From: Cribrihabitans_A neustonicus
Lineage (GTDB): Bacteria; Pseudomonadota; Alphaproteobacteria; Rhodobacterales; Rhodobacteraceae
Reading direction: 5' to 3'
Assembly (NCBI RefSeq): GCF_048820895.1
Contig: NZ_JBMERQ010000009.1
Location: 1-64,000 of the forward strand
Length of the DNA: 64,000 nucleotides
The notes below the pieces were generated by a model that did no database searches, was not told the DNA's origin, and was given only the letters and a program-made list of their open reading frames with translations. This document shows positions 16,964 to 26,322 of this stretch, in pieces. Every line of letters begins with the position of its first letter. The first letter of the stretch is position 1. The translations under genes were made by a program, and so were the position numbers.

Positions 16964-17352
16964 GACATCACCCCCAGGGCTCGGCACGGCTGCTGTCCCT
17001 GGCCCCAACCATGGCCGCTGTCCTATGACACCAGCGCGTCAGGAAAATCCGCCAGCGGGGCCGGGTGAGCGAGCGCCCCCAGCCTCTCTAAATCCCTGCC
17101 ACCTGCGCGCCCGCTTCCTTCAGTATAGACCAAGGTCCCCGGCATTGCCGCGGAAGGTCCGCCGGAGCTCTTTGGCTGGTCCCGCCTGGCGCCAGCCGAA
17201 AACGGCGGTCCCAGGCCTGCGGGGGAGGAGGAAAAGTCCGGCACCTTTTAGAGCTGAACTGTCGTTTGACCCCGCCCTTTGAGAAAAAGGGCGGGGCAGT
17301 TGGCGCAGGATGAAGTCCCGGGGATCGGGGGCCGGCGCGTGACCGGCCGCGC
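16964..17352. other. Convergent intergenic region
   Basis: Between the 3' ends of frcR and a LysR gene. Apart from one strong inverted repeat (annotated separately) I see no gene; open frames here lack motifs and ribosome sites. Confidence 0.5.
17270..17296. terminator. Hairpin between convergent genes
   Basis: Perfect 11-bp inverted repeat CCCCGCCCTTT, loop GAGAA, AAAGGGCGGGG. Situated between the 3' ends of two convergent genes and could serve both strands. It lacks a uridine tract. Confidence 0.55.
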
Positions 17353-18243
17353 TCAGGGCAGGAACGCGGGGCTGTCGATGCTTGCGAGAAGCTCCTGGGC
17401 CAGCGGATTGGGGAACCGCCGGCGCAGAGTGATGGCATAGAAGGTTTCGTGGATGCGGGGGTGCTCCTCAGCCTCCAGCAGCACGCCGGATGCTAGCTCC
17501 CCCTGCACCACGATCGGCGCCACCAGTGCCAGGCCGATGTCCTCGCGCGCAAGCAGCCGCATCATCGCCATGTCGTCCACCTCCGCTGCAACCTGCGGGC
17601 GCACAGACAGGCGGCTGGCCAGTGCGTCGAAAGCAGTGCGCAGCGTATTGTCGGGGGTAGGCAGGATGAAGGGCTGGGTCTCCATAAGCGCCTTCAGCGG
17701 CAGCGCAGGGTCGAGCCGTCCGGGGCAGCCGACGATGCTGACCGCCTGTTCGGCGATGCGGTGGGTTTCATACGGCGTGAGGCTGTCGTCAGGTGGCGGC
17801 CGGTTCATCAGAACCAGATCGAAATTCAGCGTTTCCAAGCCTTCAAGCAGCTCCACAGGGCTGCCGGAGCGCAGGATCACCTCCACATCCCGCCGCGCCA
17901 GGATCGGGCGCAGGAAGGCGATCTGGAAGTTGCGCGACAGGGTGGCCTGCGCGCCGATGCGCAGCGCCTTGCGGCCCTGACCCGCCTCCTGCAGCGTCGC
18001 GACAAGCTCCTGCCCGGCGGCAAAGATCGCATCTGCATGGTCCAGTGCGATGCGCCCCGCCTCAGTCAGGTGCAGCTTTCGGCCGCGCCGCTCGAACAGC
18101 GCATGGCCAAGCCGTTCCTCCAGCTGCCTGATCTGCACTGACAGGGCCGACTGCGATAGATTCAGCCGGTCCGCCGTCCGGGTCAGGTTGCCGTCATGGG
18201 CGACTGCCCAGAAATAGCGCAGATGATGATAGTTCAGCGGCAT
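17353..18243 (-). CDS. LysR-family regulator, divergent from the dab operon
   Basis: 296 residues. The winged helix is at 5-62 (LTRTADRLNLSQSALSVQIR) followed by the effector domain. ATG 18243 chosen (MPLNYHHLRYFWAVAHDGNL is the canonical LysR beginning). It faces dabB across a 118-base AT-rich region holding GAAT-TTT-ATTC (18281-18291) inside a CGCG...CGCG frame, possible binding sites. LysR regulators control inorganic-carbon genes in many autotrophs (CbbR, CcmR), so regulation of dabBA is a reasonable inference. Confidence 0.83.
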   Translation of the reverse strand: MPLNYHHLRYFWAVAHDGNLTRTADRLNLSQSALSVQIRQLEERLGHALFERRGRKLHLTEAGRIALDHADAIFAAGQELVATLQEAGQGRKALRIGAQATLSRNFQIAFLRPILARRDVEVILRSGSPVELLEGLETLNFDLVLMNRPPPDDSLTPYETHRIAEQAVSIVGCPGRLDPALPLKALMETQPFILPTPDNTLRTAFDALASRLSVRPQVAAEVDDMAMMRLLAREDIGLALVAPIVVQGELASGVLLEAEEHPRIHETFYAITLRRRFPNPLAQELLASIDSPAFLP

Positions 18244-18361
18244 GTCGTTTAATTTAATAGAATGATATCGCGCTAACAATGAATTTTATTCGCGAAGGCT
18301 GGCAATCTATTTCTCCCCCCGCAAAGGGCCGCGGCCCGTCGATAAATAGGGGAATCGCATA

Positions 18362-19912
18362 ATGCTCCATCTCTTTCTGCCATTGGTCAGCCCGCTGATC
18401 CTGCTTGCGGCGGCGTTCCATGCCAGCCGTCATCCGGGGTTCCGCCCGGGGCGTGTGCCGCAGTTTGCGGCGTGGGCGGGGCTCTCTGCTTTTGGCGTCT
18501 CGGCCGCCGCCGCGGCGCTGCTGGTGATATACGGCCCAGGTACTTCGCCCCTGATAGGGGCGCTGGGCGTGGGGCTTTCGGTGCGGCTTGATGCGGTGAG
18601 CGCTGCCATGCTGGTGCTGGTGAGCTTCATCGGCTGGATAGTCTTGCGTTATTCGGCCACCTGCATGGATGGCGAGGCGCGGCAGGGGGCCTTCACGGCC
18701 TGGATGACAGCTACGCTGGCGGCCGTGCTCCTGCTGGTGACCGCGGGCAACCTGATCCAGCTGCTAGGCGCTTGGGTGGCCACCAGCTTGGCGCTGAACC
18801 GGCTTCTGCTGTTTTACCCGGAGCGCCCCACCGCCCGGCGGGCGGCGCGCAAGAAGGCCGTGGTATCGCGCCTTGCCGAAGTGGCGCTGGGCGCCGCCGT
18901 TGCGGTGCTGATCGCGCTGCATGGCACCACCGACATCGCCACCATCCTCGCTGCTGCGGAGCCCGGCGCGCTCACCATCGCGGCGGCGCTTCTGCTGGCG
19001 CTGGCGGCGGTGGTTGCCTCGGCGCAGTTCCCGGTGCATGGCTGGCTGACCGAGGTGATGGAGGCGCCGACGCCGGTCTCCGCCCTGCTGCATGCGGGCG
19101 TGATCAACGCGGGCGGCTTCCTCCTGATCCGCTTTGCCGACGTGATGCTGGCGGCGCCCGGAGTGATGGCGTTGCTGGTGATGCTGGGCGGCTTCACCGC
19201 GCTGTTCGGCGGCCTGGTGATGCTGACCCAGCCCGCGGTCAAAACCTCGCTCGCCTGGTCCACCATTGCGCAGATGGCTTTCATGGTGATGCAATGCGGC
19301 CTCGCGCTGTTCCCGCTGGCGCTGCTGCACATCGTGGCGCATTCGCTCTACAAGGCGCATGCCTTCCTGAGCGCTGGTGAAGCGGTGCGCAATGTCGCAG
19401 CGATCCGCCGCCCAGGCCCCGTCGCGGTGCCGAGCGCGCGCAACGTGCTGCAGGCCTTTGGCGCCGCCATCGCGATCTACGTGCTGATCGGGGCGCTGTT
19501 CGGCTTTGACGGCAAGTCGGTGCAAGCAATCGCGTTGGGCGTGATCCTGATCTTCGGGGTGGCCTACCTGCTGGCGCAGGGTTTTGCCGACGCCGCCCCC
19601 GGCGCGCTGACCCGGCGCACGGTGCTTTGCGCGTGCGCTGCCTCGGTCAGCTACTTCCTGCTGCAGATGGCGGCGCAGTTCCTGACCGCCGGCACCCTGC
19701 CGCCCGCGCCGGCTCCGGGGCCGCTGGAATGGGCGCTGATCGTGCTCGCGCTGCTGAGCTTCGGCGTCACTGCCGTCGCGCAGGCCACCTTCCCGCTCTG
19801 GGCCACGCATCCGGCCGCCGCCGGCCTCCGGGTGCACCTGTCCAACGGACTTTACGCTAACGCGGTCTTCGACAAGCTGCTGGGCGGCCGGGCGAAGCAA
19901 GAAACTGCCTGA
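18362..19912 (+). CDS. dabB: DabB, proton-conducting membrane subunit of the DAB inorganic carbon pump
   Basis: 516 residues, about 13-14 membrane spans, of the NuoL/MrpA proton-antiporter family (conserved PVSALLHAGVINAGGFLLIR and HSLYKAHAFLSAGE). Paired with a DUF2309 protein this is the DabB subunit of DAB complexes, which use the proton gradient to drive one-way CO2 hydration and so build up cytoplasmic bicarbonate. Good ribosome site (AGGGGAA) before ATG 18362. Thirteen bases separate it from dabA. A solitary NuoL-like gene without other nuo genes supports the assignment. Confidence 0.88.
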   Translation: MLHLFLPLVSPLILLAAAFHASRHPGFRPGRVPQFAAWAGLSAFGVSAAAAALLVIYGPGTSPLIGALGVGLSVRLDAVSAAMLVLVSFIGWIVLRYSATCMDGEARQGAFTAWMTATLAAVLLLVTAGNLIQLLGAWVATSLALNRLLLFYPERPTARRAARKKAVVSRLAEVALGAAVAVLIALHGTTDIATILAAAEPGALTIAAALLLALAAVVASAQFPVHGWLTEVMEAPTPVSALLHAGVINAGGFLLIRFADVMLAAPGVMALLVMLGGFTALFGGLVMLTQPAVKTSLAWSTIAQMAFMVMQCGLALFPLALLHIVAHSLYKAHAFLSAGEAVRNVAAIRRPGPVAVPSARNVLQAFGAAIAIYVLIGALFGFDGKSVQAIALGVILIFGVAYLLAQGFADAAPGALTRRTVLCACAASVSYFLLQMAAQFLTAGTLPPAPAPGPLEWALIVLALLSFGVTAVAQATFPLWATHPAAAGLRVHLSNGLYANAVFDKLLGGRAKQETA

Positions 19913-19925
19913 AGGGAGCTCCAAC

Positions 19926-22334
19926 ATGTTCATGAAGCTTGAAACCTATCCCGCCGCGCTCCTGGAGCTGGTGTCCGAGGCGAACAGCGCCGCCAAGGCA
20001 ATCCCGCCGCTGTTTCCGCTTTCGGCCAGTGTCGCGGTGAACCCCTTCCTGGGCCAGACCGGCGAGCCGCTGGCGGTGACCGCCGCCCGGCTGGCGCGGG
20101 TGGCGGGCGGCCGGATCACGCCGGAGCGCCAGCATTGGGCCGCGAAACTGGCGGCCGGAGAGATTCTGGACGAAGACTTGCGCGCAGCGCTTTCCGGGAT
20201 GGACGGCCCTTTTTACAGGCCCAGCCTGGAGGACGTCAAAGCCGCTCTCGGCAGTGAGGGGGATGCACCCCAGGCGCTGCCCACGGTGGCTGAGCTGGCC
20301 GCCGATGTCTCCGGTATCGATTGGCCGGGGCTGATCGAGGAGCGCATCGGTCATTGGGCGGCGAGCCATTTCGACCAGGGCCAGGCGCTCTGGCAGCCCG
20401 GCCGGGCGGGCGGCGCCTACACCGCGTGGCGCGAGTACGCAATGCGCGACCTGACGCCGGAAATCCACGGGCTGACCGGCTTTGCGGCCTTTGTTGCGGA
20501 CACCAACCGCTCGCACTGGCGGGTGATCGGCCGCGCGAGCGAGGCGCTGGGCGTGAGCTCAGCCGCCGCCGGCACGCTGTTCCACCGCTGGCTCTGCACC
20601 CTGGGCGGCTGGGCGCAATATGCCCGCTACCTCCTGTGGCAGGCCGAGCTGGAAGGCGGCAGCGACAACACGGTGACCGAGCTTCTGGCGATCCGCATGG
20701 TTTTTGAAGAGGCGGTGTTTGCACTCTACCGCGAGCAGATCGCGGAGCGCTGGCAAGAGGTCGTCGAGGCGCATGAGGCGCCGGTGGCCCCTGGCCGCGC
20801 GGAGGTGATCGACGCCGTGCTGCAAGAGGCAGCCGAACGGGCCGGGCAGCGCAAGCTTGCGGGCATGCTGGCTGAAGCCGCCCCGCGCAAGCGGGAGGGC
20901 CGCCCGCAGGTGCAGGCCGCCTTCTGTATCGACGTGCGCTCCGAGGTGTTCCGCCGGGCGCTGGAGGCGCAGGATGCAGGCATCGAGACCATCGGCTTTG
21001 CGGGCTTCTTTGGCCTCGCCAGCGCCCACAAGGCGGCCGGATCCGACGTGACCGAAGCCCGCGGGCCGGTGCTGCTCAACGCCGGTGTCCAGTCCGAGGC
21101 CGCCGAGCCCGAGCAAGCAAGCCACGACCGCCGCTATGCGGCGCGGGCCAAGCGGGCATGGGGACGGTTCAAGCTGGCGGCGGTTTCGTCCTTTGCCTTC
21201 GTGGAGGCAACCGGCCCGGTCTACGCGGGCAAGCTGCTGCGCGATGCGCTGGCACCGGGCGGCAAGCCCGCGGCCGCGGAGCCCGCGCCGCAGCTCGACC
21301 CTGCGATCGGGCTGGAGGCGCGCATAACCATGGCAAAGACCGTGCTGGGGGCGATGTCGCTCACCAAGGACTTCGCGAAGATGGTGATGCTCGTCGGCCA
21401 TGGCGCCGATGTGACCAACAACCCGCATGAAAGCGCGCTGCATTGCGGCGCCTGCGGCGGCTACGCGGGCGATGTGAACGCGCGGCTGCTGGCGGGGCTG
21501 CTGAACGACGCCAAGGTGCGCGAAGGGCTGCGCGAACATGGGATCGAGATCCCCTCGGACACCGTGTTCCTGCCCGCGATGCACCACACCACCACCGACC
21601 GCGTCACGCTCTACGAGCAGGACCTGCCGAACGGACCGTGGAAGGACGCCGTCGCACGGCTGCAGTCCTGGCTGGAGGCCGCGGGCCGGCTGGCCCGGGC
21701 CGAGCGGGCGGGCCGTCTGCCGCGCGCGGGCGGCGAGGCGGACGTGCTGCGCCGCGCCCAGGACTGGGCCGAGCTGCGGCCCGAATGGGGTCTCGCGGGC
21801 TGCCGTGCCTTCATCGCCGCGCCGCGCCACCGCACCGAGGGCACTGCGCTGGCCGGGCAGTCCTTCCTGCACAGCTATGACTGGCAGAGCGACGAGGGCT
21901 TCGGCGTGCTGGAGCTGATCCTCACCGCGCCGGTGGTGGTCGCGAGCTGGATCAGCCTGCAATACTACGGTTCCACCGTGGCACCGGAGCTGTTTGGTGG
22001 CGGCAACAAGCTGCTGCACAATGTGGCGGGAGGTATCGGCGTCCTCGAAGGCAACGGCGGCGCGCTGCGGTCCGGGCTGCCGTGGCAGTCAGTGCATGAC
22101 GGCAGCGGGCTGCAGCATGACCCTGTGCGCCTGACGGTGGCGATCGAGGCCCCGCGTGAGGCGATGAGCGAAATCTTTGGCCGCCATCCGCAGGTGAAGG
22201 CGCTGTTCGACAACCGCTGGCTGCACCTCTTTGCCATGGATGACGCGGGCCAGCTGGCCTGGCGCTACGAGGGTGATCTGGCTTGGAGCCCGGCAGGGAA
22301 CCGGGAGGCGGAGACTGCGCTCGCCGCCGAGTAG
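19926..22334 (+). CDS. dabA: DabA, carbonic-anhydrase-like subunit of the DAB inorganic carbon pump (DUF2309)
   Basis: 802 residues, the normal length of DabA/UPF0753. The zinc-site pattern is complete: C334 and D336 in AFCIDVRSE, H492 in LVGHGADVTNNP, and C507 in ALHCGACGGYAGD. Spacing between the last two (15) is as in the characterised protein. DabA is a peripheral, beta-carbonic-anhydrase-like enzyme that hydrates CO2 vectorially when bound to DabB. Start ATG 19926 (MFMKLETYPAALLE) follows an AGGGAGCT site. No carboxysome or RuBisCO gene lies nearby, so the bicarbonate may feed carboxylases of central metabolism. Confidence 0.92.
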   Translation: MFMKLETYPAALLELVSEANSAAKAIPPLFPLSASVAVNPFLGQTGEPLAVTAARLARVAGGRITPERQHWAAKLAAGEILDEDLRAALSGMDGPFYRPSLEDVKAALGSEGDAPQALPTVAELAADVSGIDWPGLIEERIGHWAASHFDQGQALWQPGRAGGAYTAWREYAMRDLTPEIHGLTGFAAFVADTNRSHWRVIGRASEALGVSSAAAGTLFHRWLCTLGGWAQYARYLLWQAELEGGSDNTVTELLAIRMVFEEAVFALYREQIAERWQEVVEAHEAPVAPGRAEVIDAVLQEAAERAGQRKLAGMLAEAAPRKREGRPQVQAAFCIDVRSEVFRRALEAQDAGIETIGFAGFFGLASAHKAAGSDVTEARGPVLLNAGVQSEAAEPEQASHDRRYAARAKRAWGRFKLAAVSSFAFVEATGPVYAGKLLRDALAPGGKPAAAEPAPQLDPAIGLEARITMAKTVLGAMSLTKDFAKMVMLVGHGADVTNNPHESALHCGACGGYAGDVNARLLAGLLNDAKVREGLREHGIEIPSDTVFLPAMHHTTTDRVTLYEQDLPNGPWKDAVARLQSWLEAAGRLARAERAGRLPRAGGEADVLRRAQDWAELRPEWGLAGCRAFIAAPRHRTEGTALAGQSFLHSYDWQSDEGFGVLELILTAPVVVASWISLQYYGSTVAPELFGGGNKLLHNVAGGIGVLEGNGGALRSGLPWQSVHDGSGLQHDPVRLTVAIEAPREAMSEIFGRHPQVKALFDNRWLHLFAMDDAGQLAWRYEGDLAWSPAGNREAETALAAE

Positions 22335-22394
22335 GGCGCTCACCAAACGGCACTCACCGGGCTCTTGCGGTCGTGCAGGCGCCCGGCTTTCTTC

Positions 22395-22415
22395 GCGGGC
22401 GGGGCCCGCGCCCGC
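22395..22415 (+). terminator. GC-rich hairpin after dabA
   Basis: GCGGGC...GCCCGC inverted repeat with GC-rich interior, about 60 bases beyond the dabA stop, in the 277-base gap before the asparaginase gene. No T-run, so weak support. Confidence 0.35.
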
Positions 22416-22611
22416 GTGCCCCCCCGGCGCGGGACAAGGCCGAAAGCCGCCGGTGGTGGGCACTGCCGCAGGAGTGGTGCGGCTTGACGCTGGTTCAGAG
22501 GCGTTCCGCGCCAGTCCCTTCCGGGCAAACCTCTGGCGTCACGGCGTTTGGTGGTACAGTTTGCAGCGCGGGCGGTACGGCGCTGCCCGCGGAACTGCGA
22601 GGGGTAAAGTC

Positions 22612-23571
22612 TTGAAACGGATACTGCTGATCCACACCGGCGGCACCATCGGCATGGCCGAAACACCGGATGGGTTCGCGCCGCGCCAGGGCGTGGTGGA
22701 GGCTGCGGTGCAGGAGCTCACGGCGAAGGCCACGGTGGCGGCCGGGATCCGCATCGAAACGCTGGAACCGCTCATCGACAGCGCCGAAGCGACGCCCGCT
22801 GACTGGAACCGCATCGCAGAGACGATCTTCGCCGCGCGGGAGTGCTGCGACGGCTTTGCCGTGACCCATGGCACCGACACGCTGGCCTATACCGCCGCGG
22901 CGCTCTGCCTCGCGCTGGAAGGGCTGGAAAAGCCGGTGATCGTGACCGGCGCGATGCTGCCGCTGACGGTTGCGGGCAGCGACGGGAGCCGCAACCTTGC
23001 CGACGCGCTGAACGCCGCCGCCAGCACCGCGCCGGGTGTCTGGGTGCAGTTTGCGGGCAAGCTGCTGCACGGCGCGCGGGTGCGGAAGTCGCATTCCAGC
23101 GCACTCGATTCCTTTGCCGCGAATACCAGTGCCGTCGCGCCGCTGATTCCGGCGGATCAGCCCGGACTGCGGCGCACCGCGGGGGACCGGGTGGGCGTCT
23201 TCTCGGTCACGCCGGGGCTTTGGGCCGGGCTTCTGGACCACGCCGCCGCGCATTGCGCCGGGCTGGTGCTGCGCTGCTATGGCTCGGGCACCGCACCGGA
23301 CCTGCCGGAGCTGCGCGCCGCGCTGGAGGCCGCCCGCGCGCGGCAGGTGCCGGTGATCGCGGTCAGCCAATGCCCCGAGGGCGGCATGCGGCTCGGCACC
23401 TATGCGGCGGGCAAGGTGCTGCGCGACAGCGGCGTGATCGACGGCCGCGATATCACTCCCGAGATGGCTTATGTGAAGATGCATTTCGCGCTCGCCCGCG
23501 CGGCGGAGTTCGAGGCGCGGCGGCAGTATCTGCAAACCTGCCTCTGCGGCGAGCTGACCGCGGCGCCCTAG
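22612..23571 (+). CDS. ansA: L-asparaginase, type I (cytoplasmic)
   Basis: 319 residues beginning MKRILLIHTGGTIGMAETPD: the first catalytic threonine lies in TGGTIG and the second in FAVTHGTDTLAYTAAAL (THGTD motif). It hydrolyses asparagine to aspartate and ammonia. No signal peptide, so cytoplasmic. The start is TTG 22612 with GAGGGG upstream; no ATG fits. Its 3' end overlaps the convergent XRE gene by four bases (CTAG). The nearby symporter and regulator suggest a small amino-acid utilisation locus. Confidence 0.88.
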   Translation: MKRILLIHTGGTIGMAETPDGFAPRQGVVEAAVQELTAKATVAAGIRIETLEPLIDSAEATPADWNRIAETIFAARECCDGFAVTHGTDTLAYTAAALCLALEGLEKPVIVTGAMLPLTVAGSDGSRNLADALNAAASTAPGVWVQFAGKLLHGARVRKSHSSALDSFAANTSAVAPLIPADQPGLRRTAGDRVGVFSVTPGLWAGLLDHAAAHCAGLVLRCYGSGTAPDLPELRAALEAARARQVPVIAVSQCPEGGMRLGTYAAGKVLRDSGVIDGRDITPEMAYVKMHFALARAAEFEARRQYLQTCLCGELTAAP

Positions 23572-24380
23572 CTCAGGGGCGCTTCGATCAGGCTGGAGCG
23601 GTCCCGCAGGCCGGCAGCCAGCGTGCTGCGGATCTCCTCGGGGATTTGCGGATCCTCGGGCCGGAGCAGCGCGCACATCCGCATCGACTTGCGCAGGTCG
23701 GCAGTCTTGCCAAGGTACTGGAACACGATCTGCGTCGCGGCAGGCGGCCGCGGCGCGCGGGCCGCTACGCCCGAGACCACGCCCGTCAGGAAGCGGATGC
23801 GGTTGTTGTAGCTGGGATAGAGGATGATCTGCATCACCTCGTTGCGGGTCAGCATCTCCATCACCGTCATGAAAATCCGGTCGCCCAGCATGAAGCAGGC
23901 GCCTTCGTACTTGCAAGTGAATTTGCGCGCCCCAGGAAAGCCCACGCTCTCCACGCTTTTCACGTTGATCCCATGCGGCGTGCGGTAGAGCCGGGTCAGC
24001 GAGCGCAGGATCAGCCCCGGGTGCGACATCGAGTTGTAGTAGGTGAAATAATAGCCCGTGTAGTGATCAAGCGGCGCGCGCGAGCCCTGGCGCAGGTCGC
24101 CGGCGATGGCCGCGACCAGATCGGTTTCCGCCCGCACCCCGGACTCGCTCGGTTTCAGCCGCACCACCTCGGCAAACTGGCCGTGCGGCAGCAGGAGCTC
24201 GCTTTCCTCCACCCCGAAGAAATCGCACAGCCGCCGCATCAGCCTGAGCGACGGGAAGCTGGTGCCGTTGAGGTAGCGGTTGAATTGCGAGCGGTTGACG
24301 CCGAGCCGCCGGCACACCTCGGCGACGGACTTGTGGTAGCTGCACAGCAGGCGCAGGTTTTGGGGCAGGTCGCGCGACAT
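23568..24380 (-). CDS. XRE-family transcriptional regulator with C-terminal effector region
   Basis: 270 residues. The N-terminal helix-turn-helix (about 5-60: SVAEVCRRLGVNRSQFNRYL) is followed by about 200 residues with no recognised domain, perhaps a ligand-sensing part (HYTGYYFTYYNSMSHPGLIL). ATG 24380 chosen as the first Met before the HTH; the frame stays open upstream without conserved sequence. It is divergent from the sodium:alanine symporter and convergent with the asparaginase gene, so it probably controls the symporter. Confidence 0.75.
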   Translation of the reverse strand: MSRDLPQNLRLLCSYHKSVAEVCRRLGVNRSQFNRYLNGTSFPSLRLMRRLCDFFGVEESELLLPHGQFAEVVRLKPSESGVRAETDLVAAIAGDLRQGSRAPLDHYTGYYFTYYNSMSHPGLILRSLTRLYRTPHGINVKSVESVGFPGARKFTCKYEGACFMLGDRIFMTVMEMLTRNEVMQIILYPSYNNRIRFLTGVVSGVAARAPRPPAATQIVFQYLGKTADLRKSMRMCALLRPEDPQIPEEIRSTLAAGLRDRSSLIEAPLS

Positions 24381-24428
24381 CTGAACGGAACTTTCGCTAG
24401 TTGATGCGGTTTTTGTTACAAGCCGCTC

Positions 24429-24466
24429 ATTCCGGCCGCAAGTTTGTGAATTCAGAATTCCGGCCG
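24429..24466. promoter_or_regulatory. Direct repeats and dyad in the XRE/symporter promoter region
   Basis: Two copies of ATTCCGGCCG (24429-24438 and 24457-24466), 28 bases apart start to start, with an overlapping dyad GAATTC-A-GAATTC (24448-24460). Located between the divergent XRE regulator and symporter genes, so a plausible operator. Confidence 0.45.
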
Positions 24467-24527
24467 CCCTGCCTAGGTTGCGCCGAACTGGCGGGGAGGC
24501 GTTTCCCGCCGCAGAAGGAGTCATCTT

Positions 24528-25973
24528 ATGGAGTTTGTCGAAGGAATTTTCGGCTTGATCGGCGACCTGACCTGGGGCTGGTCGCTGATCCCGATCCTGG
24601 TCATTTTCGGCGTTTTCATCACCCTGGCCACCGGCTTTGTGCAGTTCCAGTTCTTTGGGCGCATGTTCCGCGTGCTGCGCAATGATGCCAACTCGGACGA
24701 TCCCGGCCAGATTTCCGCGCGCGAGGCGCTGTTATTGTCGGTCGGCGGCCGGGTCGGCGGCGGCAATATCGCGGGCGTGGCTGTGGCCATCACGCTCGGT
24801 GGGCCCGGTGCAGTGTTCTGGATGTGGGCAGTTGCACTGGTCGGCATGGCGACCAGCCTGGTCGAATGCTCGCTTGCGCAGCTGTTCAAGCGCCGCGAGG
24901 GCGAGAACGATTTCCGCGGCGGGCCCGCCCGCTCGATCATCCACGGGCTCGGGGTCGAGTACAAGTGGCTGGCGGTGATCTATGCCATCTGCCTGATCGC
25001 GGCCTTCGGCTTCGGCTTCAACGCCTTCCAGGGCAACACCGTGGCGGGCGCCGTACAGGACAGCCTGGGTGTGGACCGGCTCTACACGGGCGCGCTTCTG
25101 GCCCTCGCGGCGGGCATCATCATCTTCGGCGGTATCCACCGCATTGCCAAGGTGGCGGACGTCGTGGTGCCGGTTATGGCGATCGGCTACATCCTGATGG
25201 CGCTGGTGGTGATCGTCCTGAACTTCACCGAGCTGCCGGGTGTCCTCCTCTCCATCGTCAGAAACGCCTTTGGCCTTGAGCAGGCCGTCGGCGGCGGCAT
25301 GGGCGCGGCAATCGCGCAGGGTCTGCGGCGCGGGCTGTTCTCCAACGAGGCCGGGCTCGGCTCGGCTCCCAACGTCGCAGCAACTGCTGACGTGCGCCAC
25401 CCGGTAAGCCAGGGCATAACCCAGGCATTTTCGGTATTCATCGACACCATCCTGATCTGCTCCTGCACCGCTTTCGTGATCCTTCTGGGCGACGTCTACC
25501 AGCCGGGCGCCGAAGGCATTGATGGCGTGGCGCTGACGCAGCAGTCGATGGTCCATCACCTGGGCGACTGGGCACAGTACTTCCTGACCGGGGCGATCCT
25601 GCTGTTTGCCTTCTCCTCGATCACCTACAATTACTACCTGGGTGAGAATGCGCTGACCGTGCTGACGCCGCACCCGATGTCGCTGACCCTGTTCCGGCTG
25701 GCGATCATAGGCATCGTCTTTTTGGGTGCGACCGCGCCGGGCGCCACGGCGGTGTTCTTCTTCTCGGATCCGATGATGGGCATTCTGGCACTGGTGAACC
25801 TGCTGGCAATCATGATGCTCTTCCCGGTCGCGATGCGTCTGCTGCGCGATTTCCGGGCGCAGCTGAAGGCGGGCGTGGCACGCCCGGTGCTGGATCCGGA
25901 CAACTATGCCGACCTGGACATCGACCGCACCGCGTGGAAGCCGGTGGCGCAGCAGCGCGAAAAGGCCGCGTAA
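24528..25973 (+). CDS. Sodium:alanine symporter family (AGCS) amino-acid transporter
   Basis: 481 residues with about 11 membrane spans and the family signatures GGRVGGGNIAGVAVAITLGG (about 75-94) and RRGLFSNEAGLGSAPNVAAT (about 268-287). Imports alanine, glycine or a related neutral amino acid with Na+. Strong AAGGAG ribosome site before ATG 24528. Probably regulated by the divergent XRE protein. The adjacent asparaginase hints at Asn/Asp/Ala use, but the substrate is not readable from the sequence. Confidence 0.9.
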   Translation: MEFVEGIFGLIGDLTWGWSLIPILVIFGVFITLATGFVQFQFFGRMFRVLRNDANSDDPGQISAREALLLSVGGRVGGGNIAGVAVAITLGGPGAVFWMWAVALVGMATSLVECSLAQLFKRREGENDFRGGPARSIIHGLGVEYKWLAVIYAICLIAAFGFGFNAFQGNTVAGAVQDSLGVDRLYTGALLALAAGIIIFGGIHRIAKVADVVVPVMAIGYILMALVVIVLNFTELPGVLLSIVRNAFGLEQAVGGGMGAAIAQGLRRGLFSNEAGLGSAPNVAATADVRHPVSQGITQAFSVFIDTILICSCTAFVILLGDVYQPGAEGIDGVALTQQSMVHHLGDWAQYFLTGAILLFAFSSITYNYYLGENALTVLTPHPMSLTLFRLAIIGIVFLGATAPGATAVFFFSDPMMGILALVNLLAIMMLFPVAMRLLRDFRAQLKAGVARPVLDPDNYADLDIDRTAWKPVAQQREKAA

Positions 25974-25991
25974 GCGCTGATGGGGGAATGC

Positions 25992-26015
25992 GGCGCGCCG
26001 CTATGGCGGCGCGCC
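25992..26015 (+). terminator. Strong hairpin after the symporter gene
   Basis: Perfect 10-bp stem GGCGCGCCGC, loop TATG, GCGGCGCGCC, 19 bases after the stop. No T-run. Confidence 0.5.
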
Positions 26016-26089
26016 ACTGGCAGTCCCCGGCTCAGACCGGCGGCTTGCCGGGCGGCGCAAAGGGCTGAGCCCCGCGCGGCCACCCAAAA

Positions 26090-26124
26090 TGCCGGGGGCG
26101 TCCCGCAGAGTTTCGCCCCCGGCA
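26090..26124. other. Perfect inverted repeat in convergent intergenic region
   Basis: TGCCGGGGGCG, 13-base spacer, CGCCCCCGGCA (11-bp arms). The surrounding 392 bases (25974-26365) lie between convergent genes and hold no gene I can support. It may be a second terminator or a structured RNA end. Confidence 0.45.
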
Positions 26125-26322
26125 GGGCCCCCATGCGGACCTGCCAGCGCCGCGCCGGGATTGATCTCAATACCGTTTCCCATGGCCTGGAATTGCATCG
26201 CGCGGAACTCCGCAGCCCGGCCGGGACCATCCAGTCCGTCGGTGCGTGTGAGCTTGCCTGCAGTGCATCTGCGGCATCTGTATCTTTCCGGCCTTTTACT
26301 TGGATATGAATGCGCCAGTGAA

